Program-made: the position numbers and the translations under genes
The notes under the pieces: model-generated
The model's database searches: none
Seen by the model: only the letters and a program-made list of their open reading frames with translations
Told to the model about the DNA's origin: nothing
NCBI GenBank assembly: GCA_017506865.1
Contig: JAFCMP010000519.1
Location: forward strand, 372,001-436,000
Source: Tribonema minus
Lineage: Eukaryota > Sar > Xanthophyceae > Tribonematales > Tribonemataceae
Length of the DNA: 64,000 nucleotides
Reading direction: 5' to 3'
Shown here: one piece after another, positions 59,201 through 61,198 of the stretch
Layout of the letters: every line of letters starts with the position of its first letter
Numbering within the stretch: the first letter of the stretch is position 1

Positions 59201-60404
59201 ACACAGTACAGTACACTACAGTACACAGCATAGTATACTACAGTACACTAGCGGTCCGCGCTCACCGTGTGGATGTTGACGTAGAAGTTCTCAGGCGCCG
59301 CCAGCACCTGCGCAAACTGCCCCTGGGCGGCATACACACAACCTGCAAACCGGTTCTCGGCAGTCCCAAGGCCGGCATCGAAGAGTATGGCTACCTGGGC
59401 AACGTGCACATTCACAGCGGGAGAGTCAGAGGCGTGGGCATTGAAGAATAATTTCACTCAGAACTGCAGCAGCGAGGTCTCCCAGTTGATACCATTCGCA
59501 TCAGTAGGCATGACATCAGCAGAAACAGAAGCCCGAGATGCCCGTGCTGCGGCAAAATGAAGTGTGCATACAACAACCGAGCATTGTTGCAGAGATATGT
59601 AGCCGCTGCAACTGACACTGTGAACAGACAAACACCATGAGCCACAGATGAAGAAAAGAACAAGCCCATAATCCAACTGCGAACATTGCTGAGTGTCGTG
59701 GGGGATGTCATGAAGTACACTGTACTGCAGGATGCAAGAACGCAACGCGCACGGCAATGGCAACATACTCAGTGTAGATATTTTGCAGGAGCAGTACACT
59801 CACAATGTGAGATTGGACTCTCTTTCTTTGACCGTGTACCGCAGTTGACGTTCCATAAATTATTGCATCACGTGTTTGCTATCATTTGTAACGACATTGC
59901 TTGTTGAAGTCTGGTGTGACACGCGACGGCATGCCAATTGAGTCAGAAGTATTGACTGGTGTGGCAACGTTCACAATATTCACCAATGCCAGGGGCGTGA
60001 AACTCATGACAAAGTGCTGGTGATAACAGCTCCAAAGAACCCCCCCACCCACCCCCTTCTCCCCCTCGCAGCAACTGAGGCGCTGCGCAACAAACATGGC
60101 GACAGACAGGGGATGCACAGAGTACACTGTGCGACGACGTTTAAACTGTGGCTATGCCCTTCAATACTACATTAACTTGAAGTATCACTATCAACTTGAA
60201 AGAATTATATTTCAAATTGAAGTATTGGTAATTCAACTTGAAGTAGTAGGCGGGCGCACCTTTTCTCCCACTGCCCCGACGGCGCCCTGATGCACATGAC
60301 CCGCCACAGTGGCGCAAATCACCACATTCAGATCTGAGGCGATCACGTAGCACAGATGCTGGCCTACCAGCTGTATCGCCGCAGCGCCAGACGCCACTGG
60401 GTCG
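20185..60404 (-). CDS. Giant CHRD (chordin-type) multi-domain gene or array, eight units
   Basis: Eight successive units, each of three exons in the same order, run down the minus strand. Exon N encodes GQGTAKF-type strand sequence, a conserved LCF/LCY and a (G/E)HIHxG motif. Exon C encodes a LxxxxADLTxxPLxxC segment ending YYVNVHT. Exon P encodes (F/Y)PxGAIRxQL. Together these are the CHRD domain signature (AHIHxG ... YVNVHTxxxPGGAIRGQL), seen in extracellular proteins. Junction phases are 2 into N, 0 from N to C and 0 from C to P, so whole units are symmetric and can be duplicated without frame loss. The terminal P exon ends in TGA. I did not find the first exon or signal peptide upstream of 60404, nor can I prove a single transcript; it may be several adjacent genes. 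Retrotransposons lie in introns and, once, in an exon. Confidence 0.8.
20850..21410 (-). mobile_element. 5'-truncated, mutated retrotransposon copy
   Basis: Carries the C-terminal endonuclease coding end and the 3' UTR of the 26441-35023 element. The Trp codon of the SSWAFVP motif is TAG, so it is dead. The 3' UTR differs slightly (TTTTTCTA for TTTATAAA). The 5' junction is at about 21410, and the 3' flank starts GTACATTT in element orientation. I see no matching duplication, so the 5' side may have been rearranged. It lies in the last intron of the CHRD gene. Confidence 0.9.
21585..21713 (-). CDS. CHRD unit 8, exon C
   Basis: 129 bp, acceptor TTGTGCAG, donor GTAAGT. Encodes IVNLTAGVADLTANPLMGC ... 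ASHSVNVHT. The Tyr pair before VNVHT is replaced by His-Ser. Confidence 0.86.
22559..22691 (-). CDS. CHRD unit 8, exon N
   Basis: 133 bp, acceptor CTCTGCAG, donor GTGGGT. Encodes DSAGTGTAALILTGRQLCY and AGHIHMGVAGVDGPK. Confidence 0.86.
22750..25340. other. CHRD introns: dispersed TTAGGG-like motifs, otherwise featureless
   Basis: Outside the exon at 23815-23945 I find no supported gene. TTAGGG-like short runs occur at about 24360-24390 and CCCTAA runs at 24787-24803. Confidence 0.5.
23815..23945 (-). CDS. CHRD unit 7, exon P with Pro/Lys-rich linker
   Basis: Acceptor TTTGCAG. Encodes DQFPDGAIRSQLAPGG, followed by KPPVVPKPEPKAL and QKAGLNGTG instead of the usual TGAQVTDGPG. The donor is uncertain: the frame is open to 23676, and a GTACGC at about 23747 would give the phase-2 exit needed by the next unit. 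Confidence 0.7.
25343..25363 (-). pseudogene. Ghost end of CHRD exon C, unit 7
   Basis: Only YYVNVHT and a GTGTGA donor remain, about 122 bp beyond the intact exon, matching the arrangement in unit 5. Confidence 0.55.
25485..25613 (-). CDS. CHRD unit 7, exon C
   Basis: 129 bp, acceptor GCATGCAG, donor GTGAGA. Encodes YVDLFGGIADLTANPLQAC ... TPTDYYVNVHT. Confidence 0.88.
25950..26082 (-). CDS. CHRD unit 7, exon N
   Basis: 133 bp, acceptor TGCAAACAG, donor GTAAGT. Encodes DPEGQGTAKFAIAGRTLCF and AGHIHQGAAGVDGDV. The upstream intron contains the full-ORF retrotransposon. Confidence 0.88.
26441..35023 (-). mobile_element. Full-ORF non-LTR retrotransposon (OTU + RT + restriction-like endonuclease)
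   Basis: 8583 bp flanked by a perfect 10-bp target-site duplication, TGAAATGTAC, at 26431-26440 and 35024-35033. One uninterrupted ORF fills it, leaving 42 bp of 5' and 78 bp of 3' leader/trailer. There are no LTRs and no poly(A) tail; the 3' end reads TTTATAAATACAAGTCCATAC. The very short 5' leader means that slight 5' truncation cannot be excluded. It lies in the intron between CHRD units 6 and 7, in the same orientation as the gene. Confidence 0.93.
26519..34981 (-). CDS. Retrotransposon polyprotein, 2820 aa
   Basis: In order: a basic Ala/Pro/Ser-rich N-terminus with an internal duplication (about residues 190-300 and 310-410, each with MEVGEP and GHQRRITSR). Then Cys/His clusters (LDCRMCDKF from 443, further Cys pairs to ~560). 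An OTU-like cysteine protease follows with GNGNCLIH (Cys ~969) and GHFELL (His ~1157). Further Cys/His clusters lie near 1210 and 1340. The reverse transcriptase carries AGGLDGLRYEHL, motif A LDCENAFNSVD (F ~1950), QQGDPLGP (~2003) and catalytic FLDDL (Asp ~2053-2054). The C-terminal restriction-like endonuclease has CPWRCSD ... HAISCP ... RGHN, then RADTVID (Asp ~2661), GIVLDTSV (Asp ~2683), and FVPFVQESYGRLG. No apurinic-type endonuclease is seen. The RT and endonuclease order is that of R2/NeSL-type elements. The ORF has no stop, so it may be active. Confidence 0.9.
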   Translation of the reverse strand: MAQSSRPRPMPEVPVCSQVAELCRSMRRLHLSSADSDEPQGSGSHAHVKKRRRHLSSPGAANHCDRGCSQTKRPRHQPASDSESQAASLREALPPAAMIVLSLVVLPPPAANKRRRATLPPDSPVATTPMPKRRSRRKTPLVTAATAAPAAGPAPANPVVAQPRTTVTAAAACGRKVTSDLTAAATPRAADMVPKPPAGAAASDGQRGAAASRRGRRRGASAGPPLGRLGSIGSINRPESPSGKLSALAKAVTTTVPVPMEVGEPTSGPAGHQRRITSRPSQPASSGASPQWHPGPQPMEVTAAETPCTADMVTTAPAAAAAAAPGGERGAAAPRRGRRRASAQSTGSVTRPEPQSGGALAKPVTVTMPVPMEVGEPGPAGHQRRITSRSLQPAGSGASLSGGSVTSDGNSRNGHPISGITAMTVLAPAKTPAANRKVNIPGLDCRMCDKFIVRANPRAPGKNCPAAHACAHQRTRHTGKGKQFAELHVQLFLDHRPIYGGLEQVCDGCGNLFIRRTAASATTPSGDLGALDQCDVWRCADCLAGPVAATACTLSGCDRASGHDHIADIHTRPTTCAAAAGGAAVGGGNSLKPTAALLAAASKCGPIRKFLGCEHLGVDPRQAHASTLDGVADAPLPRLTRSSTMGVLPGESRASDSGATMSSNDRVPSTPGSAAAAVAAGAQSSECPRDPTGSHWQGLLGAAGALARRVRALALAPNRARVTVLCAWPTGTKLGPCRTSRRLHMRPAPSDAPATQTLLGRTSCAPLVSQMHDLTVTFSLLSLREEGNDLATVFDQLSLREPVVARSPRQPAGKRGESDVTQAGDNSTHATMTETAPVTAMVASGKRSRRRGKHRRRTQERQAQCDNSRAPLAPATTPPRGGASAPSAPISGPAKVTTVTVATRIPSTVCHTVTVEEQQDALAKATNYGFSTWHTGLQALHKQALGENTATLARGGELRPVSNVGNGNCLIHTALHGIDSVAVEHGLPAPALVIAMREALLDGMVAYVTQGAGKQGASMSSMRQLTAHAAAQPACTREQFDTYGTRARCLAIEYGTNETDSADSGHTLLLQRLQEEGVWGRPLGLSVWAIVAAVYAVSVTVWQAEPQATGSTQKSTGLVLAQLMGLPAVFAPATPAQPDCHLDVLWTPPGLYTNVGHFELLVAPAAAPPLPTTMTASATTQANSTHITAPSRTQPRTALQLPQQPEPLRCPLCTLAFWQLGQKEDSKQRGKLSAASRMAPVVAHFNGGSCTRSMLNPEASTSHCQQNLAAAYAKGIRQQVDHDPSGDRAPSGSSTCNTGAHHAKRVQEMSTMYGCTAEDFLRAVRKLSACTGACGLVHMSASAGQRQCALTSPCHTCRRNGSAPTRARPAVPPGQSEGGGAGSDGAAAAAGAAAATPPKPPAVPASGAANSKSSKKRPAATATGAQRRRRTAAAAAPPGSAGSRTQSNSLRLQDSSPPHGTAVGWADMDLDPPDDAASPPPPTTTTSGRPSKPQSRASLAWDLSTPSVVHALDQTNEADLLLLRFTTTANPFRTQLQCTQWARLVEHATRLLADATDSAREAARVRLHHGAGAFAHQVSQTLVQRGYRLLHLLAAMAFGRQPEGTGMPPAARLAALLSGDFAELLRKTLSAAAALRAPKPNNAATASAQTNFDADWTEADSRQQTACAALSGKRRGVGLAAARLEAREACAPADEVTAQVLAAKHPETGTRPGVVDTPMEQVRGLVRDARRHCLHGAGVATTAGPAGSGSPVFESGQAHDRSDRPEDAASAAGRRLEVEATDILSTLSAAGAGKAGGLDGLRYEHLLMAAGPGAPVKAATRPVGSASPGLAGDSESDVMEPAFAHHLAKVFTTLLVEPELLPEQSQRLLRAAALSGIGQKRRPIACSSVWRRLLGSTAARGVKGKISGLLASMSQFGVGYRSGVEHVAARARVWHELYGTTIQLDCENAFNSVDRAAIVRGLMLFCPELLPHFESVYCGDTAPEMRVEVNGEARIICSHLGCQQGDPLGPLYFAVAAAFLLFYPDGVSATPGSMPAYGHSTAEPPAPHCAFLDDLNVLQAAYFDDAAAAGVAEVIRRLAAGGLRVRPDKSLAIAMRGTVFDEAARARLRALDIPFVDATMPESSQGFTSVGVPVGHPAYVHAAMSKHLVDAGTWRLSWQLAGMARHHLQAAQFILRRSLTKRMGFLARVVDTALSETWLHAFDGFCAWTLERMLHLHGCATAAVMKSHLLAACTAGDNEVASSGSVLVLPRLGPPELTDIAVPLRASRLPERRGGLGMPLLGLLAPAAYTAQACTTLRPAIIHATVAAGALRLGTDEHGAVTWFAQHSCAIREDQGLPPIIEAVRRSTRALTADGGEKSRTAVAEQLPASLLRWAADTTAAASTLPTAVQAIYAATAVTETGTTEPAPHTHGIVPGAEAAAAAATVPGPQAAAAAASSTPAKTQTSAEESSCSGGQEDDDDDWEAYADEICRKVVPRRRRGHFTHGLQAGLSNVLRRQYEDCLVEDLEAASAGAVGKPTQATLIGDLRDTSRRRQQASARVLAQLRSQRASGAMAWMSVPPAANDRPGAAPMSSMAAATMIMVAIFIDGWGIQGEVCPWRCSDVSPTSTHAISCPSQHIRGHNATHTAQKRCLQRILRQHHVSIVRNEDASVFKVPGYRADTVIDPGCLHFSSAYRNKGIVLDTSVRAPTASSYLTGKTNASNTDGYAAGVGEDAKVKHHTGTLTSSWAFVPFVQESYGRLGKQTSLFVKELAMHSALCSGGGKADVLRKAGLAKRQIHIELSISLARELAERVMAYTRGARMLGCVAAPVSKLLGHSAD
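35035..35530. other. Intron sequence with no supported feature
   Basis: Lies between the retrotransposon and CHRD unit 6 exon P. I see nothing coding or repetitive in it. Confidence 0.4.
35534..35661 (-). CDS. CHRD unit 6, exon P
   Basis: 128 bp, acceptor TGTGCAG, donor GTGTGT. Encodes DQFPGGAIRSQLSGTAQ and LTLTGAQVTDGPG, with one extra linker codon relative to unit 5. Confidence 0.86.
35790..36223 (+). mobile_element. MITE-like element with ~49-bp terminal inverted repeats, copy 2
   Basis: Same 434-bp length and sequence as 3850-4283 but inverted, with scattered substitutions and one terminal G missing (AGATCC). No target-site duplication is clear. It sits in the CHRD intron between unit 6 exons C and P. 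On this strand it carries CAAGTGAGTAG and CTTGGCTTTCAGGG, which look like splice donor and acceptor sites. Confidence 0.85.
36665..36793 (-). CDS. CHRD unit 6, exon C
   Basis: 129 bp, acceptor ACACAG, donor GTGAGA. Encodes YVDLFGGIADLTANPLQAC ... TPTDYYVNVHT, nearly identical to unit 7. Confidence 0.87.
37290..40325 (+). mobile_element. 5'-truncated retrotransposon copy with target-site duplication
   Basis: 3036 bp starting just upstream of the RT domain. A perfect 13-bp duplication, GTACAAAACAAAA, flanks it at 37277-37289 and 40326-40338. It is inserted antisense to the CHRD gene, in the intron between unit 6 exons N and C. Confidence 0.93.
37296..40247 (+). CDS. Truncated retrotransposon ORF (RT + endonuclease), 983 aa
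   Basis: Open throughout despite truncation. RT motifs FNSVD (~residue 112), QQGDPLGP (~166) and FLDDL (~215), and the endonuclease RADTVID (~825) and GIVLDTSV (~847), are intact. Reading it beside the 2820-aa ORF I find four amino-acid differences: Trp to Leu in FCAWTLERM, Phe to Ser in LFVKEL, His to Leu in RQIHIEL, and Gly to Val near the C-terminus. It lacks the OTU and Cys/His regions, so it should not be autonomous. There is no evident promoter; the first Met is probably fortuitous. Confidence 0.85.
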   Translation: MMEPAFAHHLAKVFTTLLVEPELLPEQSQRLLRAAALSGIGQKRRPIACSSVWRRLLGSTAARGVKGKISGLLASMSQFGVGYRSGVEHVAARARVWHELYGTTIQLDCENAFNSVDRAAIVRGLMLFCPELLPHFESVYCGDTAPEMRVEVNGEARIICSHLGCQQGDPLGPLYFAVAAAFLLFYPDGVSATPGSMPAYGHSTAEPPAPHCAFLDDLNVLQAAYFDDAAAAGVAEVIRRLAAGGLRVRPDKSLAIAMRGTVFDEAARARLRALDIPFVDATMPESSQGFTSVGVPVGHPAYVHAAMSKHLVDAGTWRLSWQLAGMARHHLQAAQFILRRSLTKRMGFLARVVDTALSETWLHAFDGFCALTLERMLHLHGCATAAVMKSHLLAACTAGDNEVASSGSVLVLPRLGPPELTDIAVPLRASRLPERRGGLGMPLLGLLAPAAYTAQACTTLRPAIIHATVAAGALRLGTDEHGAVTWFAQHSCAIREDQGLPPIIEAVRRSTRALTADGGEKSRTAVAEQLPASLLRWAADTTAAASTLPTAVQAIYAATAVTETGTTEPAPHTHGIVPGAEAAAAAATVPGPQAAAAAASSTPAKTQTSAEESSCSGGQEDDDDDWEAYADEICRKVVPRRRRGHFTHGLQAGLSNVLRRQYEDCLVEDLEAASAGAVGKPTQATLIGDLRDTSRRRQQASARVLAQLRSQRASGAMAWMSVPPAANDRPGAAPMSSMAAATMIMVAIFIDGWGIQGEVCPWRCSDVSPTSTHAISCPSQHIRGHNATHTAQKRCLQRILRQHHVSIVRNEDASVFKVPGYRADTVIDPGCLHFSSAYRNKGIVLDTSVRAPTASSYLTGKTNASNTDGYAAGVGEDAKVKHHTGTLTSSWAFVPFVQESYGRLGKQTSLSVKELAMHSALCSGGGKADVLRKAGLAKRQILIELSISLARELAERVMAYTRGARMLGCVAAPVSKLLVHSAD
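40770..40902 (-). CDS. CHRD unit 6, exon N
   Basis: 133 bp, acceptor TGCAAACAG, donor GTGAGT. Encodes DPAGQGTAKFAIAGRTLCF and AEHIHEGAAGVDGDV. The intron to exon C now holds a 3-kb retrotransposon. Confidence 0.87.
41248..41372 (-). CDS. CHRD unit 5, exon P
   Basis: 125 bp, acceptor TGCGCAG, donor GTATGT. Encodes DQFPGGAIRSQLSGTAQ, a Pro-rich linker and LTGAQVTDGPG. Confidence 0.88.
41637..41662 (-). pseudogene. Ghost end of CHRD exon C, unit 5
   Basis: Only GYYVNVNT and its GTGAGA donor remain, about 113 bp beyond the intact exon. The same arrangement exists in unit 7 (25343-25363). Confidence 0.6.
41775..41903 (-). CDS. CHRD unit 5, exon C
   Basis: 129 bp, acceptor GCACGCAG, donor GTGAGA. 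Encodes YVDLFGGIADLTANPLQAC ... TPAHYYVNVHT. Confidence 0.88.
42707..42839 (-). CDS. CHRD unit 5, exon N
   Basis: 133 bp, acceptor TGCAAACAG, donor GTTAGT. Encodes DPAGQGTAKFAIAGRTLCF and AGHIHKGAAGVDGDV. Confidence 0.88.
42900..43740. other. CHRD intron sequence, nothing supported
   Basis: Lies above CHRD unit 5 exon N. ORFs here are short with no recognisable features. Confidence 0.4.
43747..43839 (-). pseudogene. CHRD unit 4, exon P, 3' part, cut by retrotransposon
   Basis: Continues the exon from 49127-49158 after the insertion. Encodes APPPPAGPGVLQEDLTLTG, then AQVADGPG, with donor GTATGT and exit phase 2. Apart from the insertion the frame is intact. Confidence 0.85.
43840..49114 (+). 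mobile_element. 5'-truncated retrotransposon copy inserted in a CHRD exon
   Basis: 5275 bp, flanked by a perfect 12-bp duplication, GTGCCACTAAGT, at 43828-43839 and 49115-49126. The 5' junction falls inside the OTU domain. It is antisense to the host gene and splits exon P of CHRD unit 4. Confidence 0.94.
43868..49036 (+). CDS. Truncated retrotransposon ORF, 1722 aa
   Basis: Starts between the OTU catalytic Cys (lost) and His (GHFELL, kept). Then come the Cys/His clusters, RT (FNSVD ~850, QQGDPLGP ~905, FLDDL ~954) and restriction-like endonuclease (RADTVID ~1562, GIVLDTSV ~1584). The frame is intact to the same HSAD terminus. It differs from the 2820-aa ORF by more substitutions than the 37290 copy (for example RSVKG, GVNATPG, FVDTTMP, CSTAAAMK, TMILIAIF), so it descends from a distinguishable source copy. 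The first Met at 43868 need not be a real start. Confidence 0.85.
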   Translation: MTVWQAKPQATGSTQKSTGLVLAQLMGLPAVFAPATPAQPDCHLDVLWTPPGLYTNVGHFELLVAPAAAPPLPTTMTASATTQADSTHITAPSRTQPRTALQLPQQPEPLRCPLCTLAFWQLGQKKDSKQRGKLSAASRMAPVVAHFNGGSCTRSMLNPEASTSHCQQNPAAAYAKGIRQQVDHDPSGDRAPSGSSTCSTGAHHAKHVQEMSTMYGCTAEDFLRAVRKLRACTGACGLVHMSASAGQRQCALTSPCHTCRRNGSAPTRARPAVPPGQSEGGGAGSDGAAAAAGAAAATPPKLPAVPASGAANSKSSNKRPAATATGAQRRRRTAAAAAPPSSAGSRTQSDSLRLQDSSPPHGTAVGWADMDLDPPDDAASPPPPTTTTSGRPSKPQSRASLAWDLSTPSVVHALDQTNEADLLLLRFTTTANPFPTQLQCTQWARLVEHATRLLADATDSAREAARVRLHHGAGAFAHQVSQTLVQRGYRLLHLLAAMAFGRQPEGTGMPPAARLAALLSGDFAELLRKTLSAAAALRAPKPNNAAMASAQTNFDADWTEADSRQQTACAALSGKRRGVGLAAARLEAREACAPADEVTAQVLAAEHPETGTRPGVVDTPMEQVRGLVRDARRHCLHSAGVATTTGPAGSGSPVFESGQAHDHSDRPEDAASAAGRRLEVEAADILSTLSAAGAGKAGGLDGLRYEHLLMAAGPGAPVKAATRPVSSASPGLAGDSESDVMEPAFAHHLAKVFTTLLVEPELLPEQSQRLLRAAALSGIGQKRRPIACSSVWRRLLGSTAARSVKGKISGLLASMSQFGVGYRSGVEHVAARARVWHELYGTTIQLDCENAFNSVDRAAIVRGLMLFCPELLPHFESVYCGDTAPEMRVEVNGEARIICSHLGCQQGDPLGPLYFAVAAAFLLFYPDGVNATPGSMPAYGHSTAEPPAPHCAFLDDLNVLQAAYFDDAAAAGVAEVIRRLAAGGLRVRPDKSLAIAMRGTVFDEAARARLRALDIPFVDTTMPESSQGFTSVGVPVGHPAYVHAAMSKHLVDAGTWRLSWQLAGMARHHLQAAQFILRRSLTKRMGFLARVVDTALSETWLHAFDGFCAWTLERMLHLHGCSTAAAMKSHLLAACTAGDNEEASSGSVLVLPRLGPPELTDIAVPLRASRLPERRGGLGMPLLGLLAPAAYTAQACTTLRPAIIHATVAAGALRLGTDEHGAVTWFAQHSCAIREDQGLPPIIEAVRRSTRALTADGGEKSRTAVAEQLPASLLRWAADTTAAASTLPTAVQAIYAATAVTETVTAEPAPHTHGIVPGAEAAAAAATVPGPQAAAAAAPSTPAKTQTSAEESSCSGGQEEDDDDWEAYADEICRKVVPRRRRGHFTHGLQAGLSNVLRRQYEDCLVEDLEAASAGAVGKPTQAAPIGDSRDTSRRRQQASARVLAQLRSQRASGAIAWMSVPPTANDRPGAAPMSSMAAATMILIAIFIDGWGIQGEVCPWRCSDVSPTSTHAISCPSQHIRGHNATHTAQKRCLQRILRQHHVSIVRNEDASVFKVPGYRADTVIDPGCLHFSSAYRNKGIVLDTSVRAPTASSYLTGKTNASNTDGYAAGVGEDAKVKHHTGTLTSSWAFVPFVQESYGRLGKQTSLFVKELAMHSALCSGGGKADVLRKAGLAKRQILIELSISLARELAERVMAYTRGARMLGCVAAPVSKLLGHSAD
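49127..49158 (-). pseudogene. CHRD unit 4, exon P, 5' part, cut by retrotransposon
   Basis: Starts after GTGTGCAG with DQHPGGAIRSQ. The sequence is interrupted at 49114/49115 by the retrotransposon. The 12-bp duplication GTGCCACTAAGT (49115-49126) belongs to this exon and its second copy is at 43828-43839. Both halves plus one copy of the duplication total 125 bp, the family length. Confidence 0.85.
49276..49322 (-). pseudogene. Ghost partial duplicate of CHRD exon P
   Basis: Encodes DQYPGGAIRSQLSGTA after TGCGCAG, then diverges before the TGAQVTDGPG part and has no donor. It lies upstream (gene direction) of the full P exon of unit 4, within a local ~160-bp duplication. Confidence 0.65.
49440..50070. 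other. CHRD intron sequence, nothing supported
   Basis: Between unit 4 exons C and P. One plus-strand ORF (49565-50095) is antisense to the gene and has no family features. Confidence 0.4.
50077..50205 (-). CDS. CHRD unit 4, exon C
   Basis: 129 bp, acceptor GCGCGCAG, donor GTGAGC. Encodes FIDLLGALADLIKNPLKAC ... DPAGYYVNVHT. Confidence 0.88.
51208..51340 (-). CDS. CHRD unit 4, exon N
   Basis: 133 bp, acceptor CTACTGCAG, donor GTGAGT. Encodes DATGQGTAKIVLQGQKLCF and AGHIHKGAVGVDGDV. Confidence 0.88.
51380..52730. other. CHRD intron with local duplications
   Basis: Between unit 3 exon P and unit 4 exon N. It holds repeated GGGCCTGTGGTGCTGC words (about 51420, 51775, 51800) and a TTAGAGTTAGGATTAGG run near 52363. 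No gene is seen. Confidence 0.5.
52743..52875 (-). CDS. CHRD unit 3, exon P (frame-shifted relative to family)
   Basis: 133 bp, acceptor TGCGCAG, donor GTAGGT. In phase 0 it reads NQYPGGAIRVN then stop, because one base is missing from the AGTCAA (SQ) codons. Entered in phase 1 it is open throughout and regains QLKAVAKE ... LTLTGAQVTDGPG. Confidence 0.7.
53575..53720 (-). other. Possible extra exon between unit 3 exons C and P
   Basis: An open stretch after an AG (GTGTACAG) reads APVEGTVYFGVPPSDLSV ... VSGCSVEKKSIGVQ and ends at a good GTAAGT donor. It matches no CHRD segment. If it were spliced in phase 0 to the next P exon, that exon would hit a stop. Its status is unresolved. Confidence 0.25.
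53762..53888 (-). CDS. CHRD unit 3, exon C (altered end)
   Basis: 127 bp, acceptor CTTGCAG, donor GTGAGT. Encodes VIDILGLLPAAELAVNP ... NPTGFYVN. The usual VNVHT ending is cut short to VN plus one base, so exit is phase 1 instead of 0. See the finding on frame compensation with the following P exon. Confidence 0.75.
54145..54285 (+). repeat. Degenerate TTAGGG telomere-type repeats
   Basis: Runs at about 54145-54177 and 54265-54287, in the intron between unit 3 exons N and C. CCCTAA on this strand occurs near 53345-53365, and a degenerate TTAGGG run occurs at about 55823-55862. Confidence 0.75.
54546..54678 (-). CDS. CHRD unit 3, exon N
   Basis: 133 bp, acceptor GCGCGCAG, donor GTACGT. Encodes NAKGQGTATVALRGRTLC and AAHIHQGTAAVDGPV. 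Confidence 0.85.
55638..55762 (-). CDS. CHRD unit 2, exon P
   Basis: 125 bp, acceptor AATTACAG, donor GTATGT. Encodes AKYPGGAISSQL, then a linker ending IELTGAQVTDGPG. Confidence 0.85.
56667..56795 (-). CDS. CHRD unit 2, exon C
   Basis: 129 bp, acceptor TGCGCAG, donor GTAAGC. Encodes FIDLLGGIADLTAKPLDGC ... NPAGYYVNVHT. Confidence 0.88.
57533..57665 (-). CDS. CHRD unit 2, exon N
   Basis: 133 bp, acceptor GCTGCAG, donor GTAAGT. Encodes DPKGKGTGSVILRG, LCFNLNIDL and AGHIHTGSAGVDGPV. Confidence 0.88.
58435..58538 (-). CDS. CHRD unit 1, exon P
   Basis: 104 bp, acceptor TGCGCAG, donor GTAAGA, exit phase 2. Encodes CYPDGAIRGQLALVPV ... GAQVTDGPG, with a shorter linker than the other units. Confidence 0.8.
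58930..59240. repeat. CAGTACAC-rich duplicated intron segment
   Basis: The CACAGTACAC motif repeats at 58935-58975 and 59190-59245, as part of the duplication that also produced the ghost exon at 58990. Similar CACTACAGTACAC words flank the N exons of units 5-7 (about 25905, 40725 and 42655). Confidence 0.75.
58990..59055 (-). pseudogene. Ghost duplicate of CHRD unit 1 exon C
   Basis: Repeats the last ~65 bp of the exon at 59266-59394 (QFAQVLTAPENFFVNIHT) together with its CAGTACAC-rich flank. The donor is GCGAGT instead of GTGAGC and the 5' half is missing, so it is probably not spliced. Confidence 0.7.
59266..59394 (-). CDS. CHRD unit 1, exon C
   Basis: 129 bp, acceptor TTGCCCAG, donor GTGAGC, phase 0 both sides. 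Encodes VAILFDAGLGTAENRFAGC, then APENFYVNIHT. Confidence 0.8.
60260..60404 (-). CDS. CHRD unit 1, exon N
   Basis: Acceptor CTTTCAG, phase 2 entry, donor GTGCGC. 145 bp, 12 longer than the other N exons. Carries QHLCYVIASDLN and AGHVHQGAVG, so Val replaces Ile in HIH. A (TG)n tract lies upstream in the gene direction. The first exon of the gene is not found above this point. Confidence 0.8.
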
Positions 60405-60513
60405 CTGAAAGCAGGCGGGCAACGCGGGGAGGTATGAATGGGTATGCAAGCCGGAGCCTCTGAGGCCACTGGGTTGCTGACAGCAGGCATGCAGCGTGGG
60501 TAGCGATATACGT

Positions 60514-60518
<5 letters not shown>

Positions 60519-60546
<28 letters not shown>
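60519..60546 (+). repeat. (TG)n microsatellite
   Basis: Fourteen TG dinucleotides just upstream (gene direction) of CHRD unit 1 exon N. On the other strand it gives spurious His/Thr-rich ORFs. Confidence 0.95.
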
Positions 60547-60550
<4 letters not shown>

Positions 60551-60599
60551 CATGAGAGTCGGGATGAGGCGTGCGGTGCCTGAGCACTGGCCGGGCATG

Positions 60600-61195
60600 C
60601 ACAGGGTATGTACGTATGTATCGGAAGTTGAAGTGTGACAAGGCATATGGTGCCTGAGCAGCTGACATACACGGCATATGCGTGTATATAGCACACGCTC
60701 GACGGGATGAGAAGCGTGATGCCGAGCACTGGTGTGCGTTATGTATGGGCACACGCATGACCCTACAAGGCATGTACGGCCTGAGCACTCAATCTGGCAC
60801 ATTACAAGTAGTTTGAAGCACCTGCAGGCATGTATGTATGTGTGCAGGTTAAGGTGCAGGTAGTACAAGTGTACTACTAATAGTTGGGCATGTGCTGTAG
60901 CTGCACCTTCAAGTTGATGCTAGGGAAGCGCATGCTACCAACACACCTGCGCATTTGTGCAGCATGACCAGGACTCCGAGGCATATGCCAGTTTATGCAT
61001 GCGTACATGTGGCTGGTCACTATACCATAGTCCCCGCCGCTGACTATTGTACTTTATTTACTTCCGCTTGTCAAAGAGGGTCGGAAACCCTACGAAAAAG
61101 AAAATATGCAACTTGTGTACACATGTGCTGTGTCAACCGCGCAACATCTACACTGTCACACAGTGGCATTATCAAACGGTCACCGACCGCCATGC
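60600..61195. other. Region expected to hold the start of the CHRD gene
   Basis: The first coding exon and promoter of the CHRD gene should lie between 60404 and the stop at 61199. I find no convincing signal-peptide exon here. Confidence 0.3.
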
Positions 61196-61198
61196 CAA

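Noticed and set aside
60141..60868. His/Thr-rich minus-strand ORFs
   Set aside because: Produced by the (TG)n microsatellite and overlapping in several frames; only the CHRD exon at 60260-60404 is supported.
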